64,000 nucleotides of DNA from Spirochaetaceae bacterium (GCA_002730875.1 PCBI01000018.1:216737-280736); one strand, 5' to 3'. Shown: positions 56,110 to 64,000, numbered from the stretch's first letter. Numbers and translations are program-made. The notes: a model not told the origin generated them from the letters alone.

Positions 56110-56349
56110 TCATACCAGAATCAGCGCCCCCAGCGCAAATCCCAGAAACAAAACCAGAAGCCACAGCCCATAGGCCGGATGCGCTTTTCGAACTTCCATA
56201 AACTCCAGGGATACCAGAGCATACTTCACACCGCTAAAGGCAAGGATAGCCAGCACGGAGATCTCGCCGGATTCCGCGAAGAAAAAAATCGCGATAATCG
56301 AAAGTACCAGAATAGCGAATACTATCGAATTTCGAAGCTCTTTCATCAT
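56110..56349 (-). CDS. norF: NorF-like / cytochrome oxidase subunit IV-like small membrane protein
   Basis: 79 residues from ATG 56349, which overlaps the norE stop by 4 bp. Three membrane helices (IVFAILVLSIIAIFFFA, ILAFSGVKYALVSLEFMEV, GLWLLVLFLGFALGALIL) match COX4_pro/NorF proteins. NorF is an accessory for NO reductase activity. The longer frame to 56409 lies inside norE. Confidence 0.8.
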   Translation of the reverse strand: MMKELRNSIVFAILVLSIIAIFFFAESGEISVLAILAFSGVKYALVSLEFMEVRKAHPAYGLWLLVLFLGFALGALILV

Positions 56350-56936
56350 GCACCTCCTCGCGCCAGAATGTAGATGGCGGGAAATACCAGTATCCAGATC
56401 AGATCGCACATATGCCAGAAAACGCCGATGGTTTCCACATCCTCATGCGAATCGCTATTGTATGAACCGCGTCGTATACCCAGGGCAGCCACGATTAGAA
56501 GTCCGGTGCCCACCAGAACATGTAAATAGTGAAACCCGGTAATCATCCAGTACATAGAAAAGAAGTCGTCATGCTCCAACCCGAAGCCCTGCGATAGCTT
56601 GTTCCAGTATTCGTATCCCTTGAGTCCCAGAAAGGCCAGGCCACTGACTGTTCCCAGCCAGAGAAACAATTGAGCTTTTTCCGCGCGTTCACTTCGCAGA
56701 TAACGCAGGGCTTCCGCCATAAGCCATCCGCCGGTAATCAAGATAACTGTATTCACTGTGCCTATGGTGAGGCTCAGTTTGGATGCCGAACTGGCAAATT
56801 GATCTGTCTGGTCCGCTCGATAGACAAAAAAGGCGATTAAAGCTGGAATGAACGTTACCAGCTCGATGGTAAGTATGATCCAGATGAGTAGTCCGCCCGG
56901 TGGATAGTAGATTCTCTGGTCTTCTGTATTGCTCAA
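56346..56936 (-). CDS. norE: NorE / cytochrome c oxidase subunit III-like protein
   Basis: 196 residues from TTG 56936 with an excellent ribosome site (GGGAGGAA). Five membrane helices of the CoxIII fold: IWIILTIELVTFIPALIAFFV, IGTVNTVILITGGWLMAEALRYL, FLWLGTVSGLAFLGLKGYEY, FSMYWMITGFHYLHVLVGTGLLI and FWHMCDLIWILVFPAIYIL. The helices carry the conserved CoxIII His and Glu. Beside norF and the nor operon it is NorE, not a true oxidase subunit. Confidence 0.88.
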   Translation of the reverse strand: MSNTEDQRIYYPPGGLLIWIILTIELVTFIPALIAFFVYRADQTDQFASSASKLSLTIGTVNTVILITGGWLMAEALRYLRSERAEKAQLFLWLGTVSGLAFLGLKGYEYWNKLSQGFGLEHDDFFSMYWMITGFHYLHVLVGTGLLIVAALGIRRGSYNSDSHEDVETIGVFWHMCDLIWILVFPAIYILARGGA

Positions 56937-57122
56937 CTTATTCCTCCCTGGTGCGCCAGCGGTGGTCCTGAGAATTCGGTGCCTTCTGGGTATTGCCCGG
57001 CCTTACATGCCTTTACATGCTTTTGAATACTTGTGGAACGGGTAGACGATCTCGTTCTTGGGCCAGCCTCAGTTTGCCCCTTTCCAATGCAGAAGCTCCC
57101 CGGATGATGCGCACACAATTGA
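56937..57122. other. Leader region of norEF, no convincing gene
   Basis: About 180 nt between the predicted start of transcription and norE. A 61-codon frame (GTG 57118) is Ser/Thr/Gly/Arg-rich and not convincing. CATGCCTTTACATGC is a short repeat near 57006. Confidence 0.4.
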
Positions 57123-57164
57123 AACCTAGCGAAAGAAAAGCGGTCCGGCCTTGCTTCAGATCAA
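57123..57164 (-). promoter_or_regulatory. Near-consensus DNR/FNR-type promoter of norEF
   Basis: TTGCT-TCAG-ATCAA (57151-57164; one mismatch to TTGAT), 22 bp, then TAGGTT (57128-57123). Weaker than the other five, but with the same geometry. Confidence 0.6.
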
Positions 57165-57398
57165 GGTAGCCCCATTTTTAGAAGCGCTGCAAACGCCAAT
57201 CCGACACAGGCCCGGTATAGGTCAGAAGGGTATGAATTTCAAAAAGGTTTTTCGTAGAGCGATAGGGAGCTGTTAATCGATCGGCGCTTCCTGAGGTCCG
57301 ATAGTGCCATCGGGAGGTCGGGTATTGCTATCCGGGAACCGGGTAGCCCCGTGCGTTATTGCTTTCGCGTAGCGATATTGGGGAGCGGGTATCGCTGA
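57165..57398. other. Intergenic region after the nor operon
   Basis: No gene. It holds several related short words (GCGATAG, CGATAGTG, GCGATATT, TATCGCT) and GGGTA/CCGGG repeats, perhaps remnants of a degenerate repeat or part of a transcript end. No clear terminator. Confidence 0.4.
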
Positions 57399-58046
57399 TC
57401 AAGAATCGGATTCGGCGATCAGGCGGACATAGCCGTCGGATTCGGTAACTCTACCCTGCTTTTTTAGCGCCGTAAAGGCGCGACTGAAGGCCTCGGCAGA
57501 AACCCCCAGATACAGAGCTATCTGATTCTTGGGAATGTTTAGATAGACTTCCCGTTCGTCCGCGCCCAGCGCTTCCAGAAAGAAGAGCACTCGCTCTTCT
57601 GTTGTATGCAGCATCAGAAGTGTAGTCTTGTTCTTAAAAAACTCCGCATTGGAAACAAAGTCCTCCTGGAAGCATTGCTTGAGTTCAGGAGCCTCTTGCA
57701 TGAGCGATACACAATCATCCACCGGAAGATAGATAACAGCGCCGTCGCGCACAGCTTCGCATGAGGCTGGATAAACAGGCATGATCTTAAGCATGGGAAG
57801 AGCGGCGATTATGCTTCCTGGAAAAAAGAAATTCAGTATTGCCTCTTTACCGGCCTCATTCAATTGATAGACCTTGAAAATGCCTTTATCGATGACGTAG
57901 GGGCCACGAAACGAGTCCCCCTGCAAAAAGACGGTTTCGCCGGCCTCAAATGTCAGCCTTCTGGCTACTTTTTGCAATGAGGCGCGGCAGGTTTCAGGTA
58001 TTCTATTCCAGAATTCACTATCCGGCACAGGGCCAGATTCAACCAC
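57399..58046 (-). CDS. CRP/FNR family regulator, DNR/NnrR-like
   Basis: 215 residues. An N-terminal cyclic-nucleotide-type beta roll (FEAGETVFLQGDSFRGPYVIDKGIFKVYQL) is followed by a dimer helix and a helix-turn-helix (IPKNQIALYLGVSAEAFSRAFTALKKQGRV). The recognition helix carries E-x-x-S-R, the FNR contacts that read TTGAT half-sites. The N-terminal Cys cluster of FNR is missing, so it is likelier to sense NO through haem, as DNR does. It is the last gene of the nor operon and the obvious owner of the six boxes nearby, including that of norC. Confidence 0.88.
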   Translation of the reverse strand: MVESGPVPDSEFWNRIPETCRASLQKVARRLTFEAGETVFLQGDSFRGPYVIDKGIFKVYQLNEAGKEAILNFFFPGSIIAALPMLKIMPVYPASCEAVRDGAVIYLPVDDCVSLMQEAPELKQCFQEDFVSNAEFFKNKTTLLMLHTTEERVLFFLEALGADEREVYLNIPKNQIALYLGVSAEAFSRAFTALKKQGRVTESDGYVRLIAESDS

Positions 58047-58064
58047 CGTCAGTGGGATTTCAAT

Positions 58065-59762
58065 TCAATTGCCGGCCACTCGACTGTAAAAGGACATCAG
58101 CAATTCGGGCATCCTCTTTAAATTCAGCGCGGATTCGGCATAGCCGCCAAATACATCCCGGGAACGATCAAAAGACAGGAGATACACTCCCATTCCGTCG
58201 GACTCCGCTTCCTGGATGGCATGCTTCACATCTTCCTGGCCGTAACGTCCTTCATAGCGGTCATAATCGTTGGGATGACCGTCGGTAAACAGAACGATCC
58301 ACCGGTGCCGTCCCGCTCTTTGTTCCAGAATGGAGGAAGCATGGCGGAGTGCCGGCCCAATGCGGGTGTATCCCCGGGGCTCCAGATTCAAAAGGCGCCC
58401 TCGGGATCTAGACCAGGATTCGTCGAATCCGTGTAATTTCTGCACCTGACAGTTATGCCTTGTTTTCGAATAGAAACTGTAACAGGCAAACGGAAGACCG
58501 GCATCGGACAGCGCTTCCCCGAATAGTAGCATGGCATCCCGCTCCGCATCCAGCACACGAATCCCGTTACGGTACGAATCCGTAGACAGGCTATTATCCA
58601 GAAGCAGAAGTAGATCGATTTCACGTATGTTGCGCCGCCGTTTACGATACAACCTTTCCGAAGGCGTATGTCCGATGGAACGATCCACCAGATAATCCAC
58701 GGCCGCATCCAGATCGATTTCATCCCCCTGCACCTGCCTGGGCTCCGGAGAAAAGCGGTTGAGTATTCGATTCAGATCGTGTTTAAGCTTGAACAAGGTT
58801 TGGTGATGCTTTTCCAGTACCTCGCTGACGCTGTTGGCGCTGGCGCTGAGGGGCTCTAATTCCGTAACGCTACAGTGGTCATTCTTGAACTTCTTTTTTT
58901 TGTAGTCCCATTCCGGATATAAAAAGGGTCCGCGGGTTTCCCCCAGGATTTCGGAGGCAAAGCCTGCATGGTCCGATTTCAGAAAGCCTTCGGCGCTTTC
59001 TTCGGTGCGAATCACCTGATTAAACTGAAGCTCATTGAGAGCATCGTTCATCTCTTCAATTTGATCGGCCCCGTCCATTTCGCGCCAGTTACCCTGAAAC
59101 TCTTCCAGGGTTTCTATTTTTTCGAAGCTATGGTTTAGCGTATAGTCCTGGACTTTCTTCTTGTTTTCCTGTACGGAATCGATTCGGGAATCCATGTGGA
59201 TGTTCTTTTCCGATTGTCTTGCAGTAACCGCTTTTTCGATTTCTTCAATGCTTGCGCCCGCGCGGCTCTCGCCGGGTATGCGCCTACCATCCAATAGATC
59301 TTCCAGGCCATACCGAGAAAGAAAGGCAAGGCTGAGGCGACCTTTCTCTTCCTGATTTCGGAGCACCCGGGGATCCTCCGGAAACAGATTCATCTTCAGA
59401 CAGGCCTGCAGTATTCTGTAAAGATAGAACTCCGCCAAAGTAGGGTGCACCGACTCCCAACCCTTCTTCTGGATTTCTTTTCTGAATACTTTGCTGCGAG
59501 ACACCAGATAGGAAATGGAAGGAAGCATAACCTCGCTGTCCCGATAGCCGCCGTGGTCGCCCACGATGGAGAGGTTCAGGGCCTCGCTGGACAGAAGGCC
59601 CGCGAAAATGCGAAAGCGCTCCAGATCCAGTTCCTCGATATGAAGAGGCTTACTGAATACTCGGTACAGCTTCTGAAAGATTTTTTGATCCAGTTCCAGT
59701 GTCTTTTCTCCTTCAGCGCCCGGTCCGTCGTTCCCGGAATACCTTGATGGGTTGTGGCTCAA
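58065..59762 (-). CDS. norD: NorD, VWA-domain protein for NO reductase activation
   Basis: 565 residues. The C-terminal third is a von Willebrand A domain with a MIDAS site: LLLLDNSLSTDS, the Thr in RGYTRIGPAL and LFTDGHPND. The long N-terminal helical part is as in NorD/CbbO proteins. With the NorQ AAA ATPase it inserts iron or remodels the NorCB complex. It lies 15 bp after norQ. The segment LVSRSKVFRKEIQKKGWESVHP is basic and helical. Confidence 0.93.
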   Translation of the reverse strand: MSHNPSRYSGNDGPGAEGEKTLELDQKIFQKLYRVFSKPLHIEELDLERFRIFAGLLSSEALNLSIVGDHGGYRDSEVMLPSISYLVSRSKVFRKEIQKKGWESVHPTLAEFYLYRILQACLKMNLFPEDPRVLRNQEEKGRLSLAFLSRYGLEDLLDGRRIPGESRAGASIEEIEKAVTARQSEKNIHMDSRIDSVQENKKKVQDYTLNHSFEKIETLEEFQGNWREMDGADQIEEMNDALNELQFNQVIRTEESAEGFLKSDHAGFASEILGETRGPFLYPEWDYKKKKFKNDHCSVTELEPLSASANSVSEVLEKHHQTLFKLKHDLNRILNRFSPEPRQVQGDEIDLDAAVDYLVDRSIGHTPSERLYRKRRRNIREIDLLLLLDNSLSTDSYRNGIRVLDAERDAMLLFGEALSDAGLPFACYSFYSKTRHNCQVQKLHGFDESWSRSRGRLLNLEPRGYTRIGPALRHASSILEQRAGRHRWIVLFTDGHPNDYDRYEGRYGQEDVKHAIQEAESDGMGVYLLSFDRSRDVFGGYAESALNLKRMPELLMSFYSRVAGN

Positions 59763-59777
59763 CCCGTTGTGCGATCT

Positions 59778-60575
59778 CTAAAAATGCATGGCAATGAAGT
59801 CCTGTAAGGCCCTCAAGGTTTCGCGATCGTCGGTTAAAGGTTCGGCGATAGCCACCTGACAGGCAAGCCTGGGCGGAAGACCGGATTGAATTAGTCGTGC
59901 CGCATCCACAATCAGTCGAGTGGAAATGGTTTCCTGAACCGGAAGATCCGGCGCCTTACGAATCCGCTGTGCCAGACGGACCAGGGCTTTGATGCTTGGC
60001 CCATCGAATCCGGTTTCGCCCGTAACGATTTCCGTTTCGGTGTCTGCATCCGGATAGTCAAAACTAATGGAAACGAAGCGCTGTCTGGTGGAAGGCTTCA
60101 TTTCCCTGGTTCCCTTCTGATAACCCGGATTGAAGCTGGCCACAAGCATGAACTCCGGCGGCGCCACCAGTTCTTCGGACTTTCGCTCCAGAAACAGGGT
60201 GCGACGATGGTCCGTAAGGGAATGAATGGCGACCAGGGTATCCGGCCGCGCTTCCGCAATCTCATCCAGGTACAGAATCGCCCCTTCGCGTACAGCCCGG
60301 GTCATGGGACCGTCGCTCCATACCGTTTCGCCGCCGGAAATCAGGTATCGTCCCAGTAGATCTACGGCGGAGGTTTCTTCATGGCAGGCCACGCTGATGA
60401 GCGGACGCCCGAGGCTGGAGGCCATGAACTCCACCAGCCTGGACTTTCCGGTGCCGGTGGGCCCCTTCAATAGAAGGGGCAACCGGTTGGAATAGGCATG
60501 CTCAAAGACCTCCAATTCCCGGCCCACGGGCCGGTAATACGGAAGCTGCTGGGCTACCGGAGAACCAGAACTCAT
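59778..60575 (-). CDS. norQ: NorQ, MoxR/CbbQ-type AAA+ ATPase
   Basis: 265 residues. Walker A is GPTGTGKSRLVEF, Walker B AILYLDEIAEA, and sensor 1 LVASFNPGYQ. The C-terminus is the CbbQ_C type (GPSIKALVRLAQRIRKAPDLP). It works with NorD to activate NorCB. Its ATG overlaps the norB stop by 4 bp. Confidence 0.95.
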   Translation of the reverse strand: MSSGSPVAQQLPYYRPVGRELEVFEHAYSNRLPLLLKGPTGTGKSRLVEFMASSLGRPLISVACHEETSAVDLLGRYLISGGETVWSDGPMTRAVREGAILYLDEIAEARPDTLVAIHSLTDHRRTLFLERKSEELVAPPEFMLVASFNPGYQKGTREMKPSTRQRFVSISFDYPDADTETEIVTGETGFDGPSIKALVRLAQRIRKAPDLPVQETISTRLIVDAARLIQSGLPPRLACQVAIAEPLTDDRETLRALQDFIAMHF

Positions 60576-61942
60576 ACTCCTGCTCCCATCTCGGTAGCAT
60601 CATCCTGCATATCCTGACCCACCATTTCATCGCTGGGCTGGCCGTATCGCAGGAAGATGTAAATGTACATGATCACTCCCACGGCAAACAACGATGCGGC
60701 CAGCATGGCCCCGTAGAAATGAACGACGATTTCCTTCTGCACTGCCAGAAAGTCCATCCCGAGCTTTCGCTCCAGATATACCTGAGCAATCCCAGAGACC
60801 GCGAAAGCCCCGGTCATACCCACCATTCCGATATTGGAGAACCAGAAAGCCAGATAACCGGTCATGTTGTTCATCAGGTTTCGTCCGGTCATGTTGGGCA
60901 TAACGTAGGCAATGATGGCAAATACCAGCATGGCATAAGCTCCCCAGAAAGCCAGGTGACCGTGCATGGCGGTGATCAAGGTACCATGGGTCCATTTGTT
61001 TACAGCCGGCCATGTGTGTGCGAATCCGAGAAATCCGGCGCCCACAAAAGACATCACCGCACAGCCCAGGGTCCAGTACAGCGCGATCTTGTTGGGATGA
61101 TTTCGTCCCTTTCGTCTGTACATGTTAATCGCCCAGATGGCCATACCCAGAAAAGCCAGAGGTTCCAGGGCCGAGAAAAGACCGCCAATCATGAGCCAGT
61201 AACCCGGAGTTCCAATCCAGTAGTAATGGTGACCGGTTCCCAGGATACCGGAAAGGAACGTTAGTCCCACTACGACATACAGCCATTTTTCTACGACCTC
61301 CCGGTCAACGCCGGTGAGCTTGATAAGCAGGAATGCCAGCACGGAACCCATGATGAGCTCCCAAACGCCTTCTACCCAGAGGTGAACCACCCACCATCTA
61401 TAGAAAGAATCCAGGGTCTGGTTATCGAACCAGATCATACCCGGCAAATAGAGCAGGGCTGCCGAAAACAGACCAAAATAGAGTACCATCTGCGTAGTGC
61501 TATTCTTCTCGGCAGTCCATATCGTCATTCCAATGATATACAGAAAGAGAAGAATGTTAACCACCACGAGGTAATCCAACGGCCGGGGAATCTCAAGAAA
61601 CTTGCGGCCTTCCCACCAACCAAAATGAAAACCGGCGACGGCGACCACTCCCACTACAAGCCAGGAGATCAGTTGCAGTATGGCCAGTTTTGGCGCGTAG
61701 ATTTCGCGGCCAGACTCCTCCGGGATTACATAGTAAGCGGATCCCATAAAGCCTGTAAGAAGCCAGACCACCAGGAGATTGATATGTGTAGTTCGAGCTA
61801 CGTTGAATGGAATCCAGTCATGAAGACCATCCATACCGATTCGTGCGAAAAGCATGATAAAGCCGTAAACCATTTGCAGCGTTAGAAGCAGCATGGCGGC
61901 GGCGAAGAAATAATAAGCTATCTTTTGCGTTTTATATTTCAC
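60572..61942 (-). CDS. norB: Nitric oxide reductase large subunit NorB (cNOR)
   Basis: 456 residues, 12 membrane helices. It has the haem-copper-oxidase-like His in RTTHINLLVVWLLTGFMGSAYYVIPEE, the helix with WWVVHLWVEGVWELIMG that carries a metal-binding His and Glu, HHYYWIGTP, and TAMHGHLAFWGAYAM. It lacks the N-terminal quinol-oxidising extension of qNOR, and norC precedes it, so it is the cytochrome-dependent type. It reduces NO to N2O in the inner membrane. 9 bp after norC. Confidence 0.97.
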   Translation of the reverse strand: MKYKTQKIAYYFFAAAMLLLTLQMVYGFIMLFARIGMDGLHDWIPFNVARTTHINLLVVWLLTGFMGSAYYVIPEESGREIYAPKLAILQLISWLVVGVVAVAGFHFGWWEGRKFLEIPRPLDYLVVVNILLFLYIIGMTIWTAEKNSTTQMVLYFGLFSAALLYLPGMIWFDNQTLDSFYRWWVVHLWVEGVWELIMGSVLAFLLIKLTGVDREVVEKWLYVVVGLTFLSGILGTGHHYYWIGTPGYWLMIGGLFSALEPLAFLGMAIWAINMYRRKGRNHPNKIALYWTLGCAVMSFVGAGFLGFAHTWPAVNKWTHGTLITAMHGHLAFWGAYAMLVFAIIAYVMPNMTGRNLMNNMTGYLAFWFSNIGMVGMTGAFAVSGIAQVYLERKLGMDFLAVQKEIVVHFYGAMLAASLFAVGVIMYIYIFLRYGQPSDEMVGQDMQDDATEMGAGV

Positions 61943-61951
61943 CTGGTCCTC

Positions 61952-62677
61952 CTATTTAAGTGTCATCAGATAGTCCGCAATGGACTCCACTTCCTGATCG
62001 TTCAGTGGGAGCTTCGGCATGGTAGTCCCTTTCTTCACTGCCTGCGGATCTCGGAGCCACTTGACCAGGTATTCTCTGTTGAAACGATTCGCCACACCAT
62101 CCAGGGATGGGCCAACGTTGCCTCCTTTGCCGTTTACCTGATGACAGGCTACGCACAGGGATTTGAACTTGGCCGGGGCTTCTGCCACCGCTGGCTGTTC
62201 CGCCGCTTCCGGTAATATGGGCCCGGCATTGACATTCCGGGTGCCGGGAATGGTGTCGGTCTTGATATTGGGTTCCGGCGGCCATCCGTTGGTATCGATT
62301 TCGCCGACCCATTTGAGAAATGCGATAATATCGTCCATTTCCTGGTCATTGAAGTCGTACTTCACCATCTTCCGCTCTCCGGGGAACATGGCCTGAGGAT
62401 CTCTCATGAATATGCGAATCCACTCTTCGCCCCGCTTATCCACAACCTTCGTAAGATCCGGGGCATAATAAGCGCCTTCACCTAGAATGGTGTGACAACC
62501 CATGCAATTCTGATCCTCCCAGATCTTTTTGCCGCGAATTACAGATTCGGTGAGATTCTGCTCATTGGTTCTCTCTGCCATCTGCCGATGCGTGTCGATG
62601 GTGAGGCCCAGAAAGATCGCGCTGAATAGCGCCGTTCCTCCCAGGAAGAAAACCTTCGCCTGTGATTTCGAAAGCAT
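61952..62677 (-). CDS. norC: NorC with an additional C-terminal cytochrome c domain
   Basis: 241 residues from ATG 62677 (GGAG upstream); the frame to 62746 would overlap the DNR box. A membrane anchor (VFFLGGTALFSAIFLGLTI) is followed by the NorC domain with haem motif C58-x2-C61-H62 (CMGCHTILGEGAYYAPDLTK). A Pro/Ala linker leads to a second haem domain, C175-x2-C178-H179 (CVACHQVNGKGGNVGPSLDG), with possible axial Met in TMPKLPL. Usual NorC has about 150 residues and one haem. The extra domain may take electrons from a periplasmic donor. Confidence 0.95.
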   Translation of the reverse strand: MLSKSQAKVFFLGGTALFSAIFLGLTIDTHRQMAERTNEQNLTESVIRGKKIWEDQNCMGCHTILGEGAYYAPDLTKVVDKRGEEWIRIFMRDPQAMFPGERKMVKYDFNDQEMDDIIAFLKWVGEIDTNGWPPEPNIKTDTIPGTRNVNAGPILPEAAEQPAVAEAPAKFKSLCVACHQVNGKGGNVGPSLDGVANRFNREYLVKWLRDPQAVKKGTTMPKLPLNDQEVESIADYLMTLK

Positions 62678-62704
62678 ACTTCCGCTCCTTTTCTCTTTTT
62701 GGGG

Positions 62705-62746
62705 AGCATAGAACGGAATCCCTGACGATGCATTGATCCAGATCAA
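62705..62746 (-). promoter_or_regulatory. DNR/FNR-type promoter of norCBQD-regulator
   Basis: Perfect TTGAT-CCAG-ATCAA (62733-62746), 22 bp, then TATGCT (62710-62705). The predicted start at about 62698 leaves a 21-nt leader with GGAG. Since the operon encodes the regulator, it should be autoregulated. Confidence 0.87.
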
Positions 62747-63189
62747 GAGAACACACTGAGTACCGTGCTATAGCCCCTACCCTAGGCTGATCGCTTTTTC
62801 TGCGCATGTCTAACATTTTTTACAAAGATCTACGCATTTTGCCTAAAAATAAGGCGTTCCGACGGCCCGGAAAGGTATAACCGGAGAAACCGAGAATAAC
62901 AAACGTTATACAGGGCGGAGATTTTCTGCTCGGGAGCGGGCTAGTTTGGGATTTGGGTGACCGCTAGCGCGCCAGAAACCATTCATGAGTATCTTTATAG
63001 CAGACCGTTTACTCGACGCAGGGATTGTTCGGGCGAACGCTCGGAGCCCACTTGATACAGGAAGCTGGCTTTGCGTCCACACGTTGCGGGTAATGAGAAT
63101 ACCACGTTCGGACTGCGCGTAAGCTTTATCCGGACGGAACAATGGGAGCAATGCTGAGCCGGAGAAGAGTACTGCGCTTTCCATAGGGG
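62747..63189. other. Intergenic region with no visible gene
   Basis: About 440 bp. Frames on both strands (for example 62906-63184 minus) lack a ribosome site and look random. ATAACAAACGTTATAC near 62895 is a small palindrome-like element. Confidence 0.45.
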
Positions 63190-63222
63190 AAAGGCGCCTC
63201 CCGGAGGAGGCCGCCTTCGCAA
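63190..63222 (-). terminator. Terminator-like hairpin after the DUF4168 gene
   Basis: Minus strand GGCGGCCTCC-TCCG-GGAGGC-GCC followed by TTTCCCC, 14 nt past the stop. Strong stem, short T run. Confidence 0.6.
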
Positions 63223-63236
63223 CGCCATCGCAGGTT

Positions 63237-63632
63237 CTATTGCTTTTTCATCAGAGCGCTGAAGCGCTTTCTTAGCTCCGGATTGTTGTCGAGCTTCTGA
63301 ATGATCGCATTAAACCGCTGCACCGAAAGTCCTGTATCCTGAATCGCTTTGCGCATTTCCTTACCGGCCTCCTTCTTAAGGGCTTTTTTCTCGGACTCCT
63401 TCTTTAGAGCCTTTAGCTCTGGTCCAACGGTTGTTCGTATCGCCACTATTTTCTTATAGGCTTCAGCGAATTGTTGCAGCTCCTCATCGCTCGTGGAAAC
63501 CGATGCCGGTTTTTCGCCGTCGGCAACAACGGCGCCTTCCGGGCTGCCTTCTACTGTGGTACCACTCTGTTGCGGGGCAGCCGCAAGGGCAGTAGCAAAG
63601 AATAATGAAAGGATACCAAAAAGAAATCTCAT
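63237..63632 (-). CDS. DUF4168-domain exported protein
   Basis: 131 residues with a signal peptide (LFGILSLFFATALAAAP) and a helical DUF4168 domain: LQQFAEAYKKIVAIRTTVGPEL and MRKAIQDTGLSVQRFNAIIQKLDNNPELRKRFSALM. The Lys-rich middle (KKESEKKALKKEAGKE) is coiled-coil-like. The family is widespread in envelopes of Gram-negative bacteria and of unknown role. GGAGATAGAT precedes the ATG. Confidence 0.88.
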   Translation of the reverse strand: MRFLFGILSLFFATALAAAPQQSGTTVEGSPEGAVVADGEKPASVSTSDEELQQFAEAYKKIVAIRTTVGPELKALKKESEKKALKKEAGKEMRKAIQDTGLSVQRFNAIIQKLDNNPELRKRFSALMKKQ

Positions 63633-63910
63633 ATCTATCTCCTGAAATGAATTATGCTCCCGGGTAATGATCGTCTACGGGGCATTGCTCCTTGCATCGA
63701 CTACATGAATGCATCCTTTAACAAGGAATGCACTGTAAGTCTGAGCGAGCACCGTAGCATACAGGGGCCATTCAGGACCACGCCACACAGAAGGGACAGA
63801 ATTTCAAGGACAGAGATTAAGAATACTGTCCGACCACATATGTCCGACACCGGAACAAAGGCATCCGATGCTTTCGGAGCCGCGAACCAGGCAATTTAGG
63901 ATTCGCCGCC

Positions 63911-64000
63911 AATGGCGGACAATGGCGGACAATGGCGGACAATGGCGGACAATGGCGGACAATGGCGGACAATGGCGGACAATGGCGGACAATGGCGGAC
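63911..64000. repeat. 10-bp tandem repeat array, nine exact copies, running off the right edge
   Basis: The unit AATGGCGGAC is repeated without change from 63911 to the last base, with a partial copy just before it. The preceding 280 bp (63633-63910) hold no gene that I can support. One unit is not a multiple of three, so any frame through it repeats every 30 bp (Ser-Ala-Ile-Val-Arg-His-Cys-Pro-Pro-Leu on the minus strand). It could be a variable-number repeat in a promoter or coding region beyond the edge. Confidence 0.95.

Noticed and set aside
55674..56201. Plus-strand frame covering the sRNA locus and the end of norF
   Set aside because: It is antisense to norF, to the DNR boxes and to the terminator, has no ribosome site, and its composition is irregular.
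56933..57118. 61-codon frame between the norEF promoter and norE
   Set aside because: It starts with GTG almost at the predicted transcript start, has no ribosome site, and is Ser/Thr/Gly/Arg-rich without protein-like pattern.
62906..63184. Minus-strand 92-codon frame downstream of the DUF4168 gene
   Set aside because: No ribosome site, no domain, and it crosses the hairpin region after the DUF4168 gene only partly; random-looking composition.
63911..64000. CRISPR array
   Set aside because: The copies are contiguous 10-bp units with no spacers and there are no cas genes.

Overview
The window looks like chromosomal DNA of a spirochaete, most probably of the Leptospiraceae (Leptonema, Turneriella or Leptospira-like). 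This is an inference. It rests on a lone 5S rRNA gene with its own terminator (dispersed rRNA genes are typical of Leptospira), many lipoproteins with loose spirochaetal lipoboxes, multi-domain 7TM signalling proteins (SpoIIE phosphatase, class III cyclase, 7TM-AraC regulator), and moderately GC-rich coding sequence. No phage, transposon or CRISPR array was seen. Genes are dense, on both strands, and mostly in short operons.

Layout. 1-5.3 kb: a truncated papain-like protease, small secreted proteins, a beta-barrel protein, a transporter-phosphatidylserine decarboxylase fusion and a TPM-domain protein. 5.7-5.8 kb: 5S rRNA. 6-11 kb: an alpha/beta hydrolase and the DabB-DabA inorganic carbon uptake pair. 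11-19.5 kb: a penicillin-binding-like lipoprotein, a 7TM/HAMP/SpoIIE/TPR phosphatase, RpiB, secreted and membrane hypotheticals and a 2OG-Fe(II) oxygenase. 19.5-22.6 kb: UspA, GAPDH and PGK. 22.9-27.8 kb: a 7TM adenylate/guanylate cyclase overlapping a CarF/PEDS1-type plasmanylethanolamine desaturase, a PilZ protein, a lipoprotein and a voltage-gated K+ channel. 28-41 kb: a hydrolase, a 7TM-AraC regulator, a SCO1/MORN/YHYH lipoprotein operon, a TPMT-like methyltransferase, a PLD-like protein, a DsbA-like oxidoreductase, an M23 peptidase, a GNAT-nitrilase fusion and a RIC-like hemerythrin. 41-47 kb: a ferredoxin, a U32 peptidase, a slipin-NfeD pair and hypotheticals.

47.3-63 kb is a compact partial denitrification island entirely on the minus strand: nirK-nirV-sco1, an outer-membrane beta-barrel gene, an accessory operon (53-aa ORF, DUF2249, DUF1858/DUF2249x2, NnrS-like membrane protein, MIP18-type protein), norEF, and norC-norB-norQ-norD plus a CRP/FNR (DNR-type) regulator. 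The genes predict reduction of nitrite to NO to N2O. No nitrate reductase or nosZ is visible in the window.

The most striking regulatory signal is six TTGAT-N4-ATCAA palindromes (five perfect, one with a single mismatch). Each is followed after exactly 22 bp by a hexamer beginning TA at the -10 position, and five of the six lie directly ahead of nirK, the barrel gene, the accessory operon, norEF or norC. The sixth drives no gene. It has a near-consensus -10 (TATAAA) and, about 90-110 nt downstream, a GC stem followed by six U residues, so it predicts a DNR/FNR-activated small RNA of about 116 nt. This sRNA and the accessory operon with its 53-aa first ORF are my best candidates for something not yet described. 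The right edge ends in a 10-bp tandem repeat array that runs off the window.
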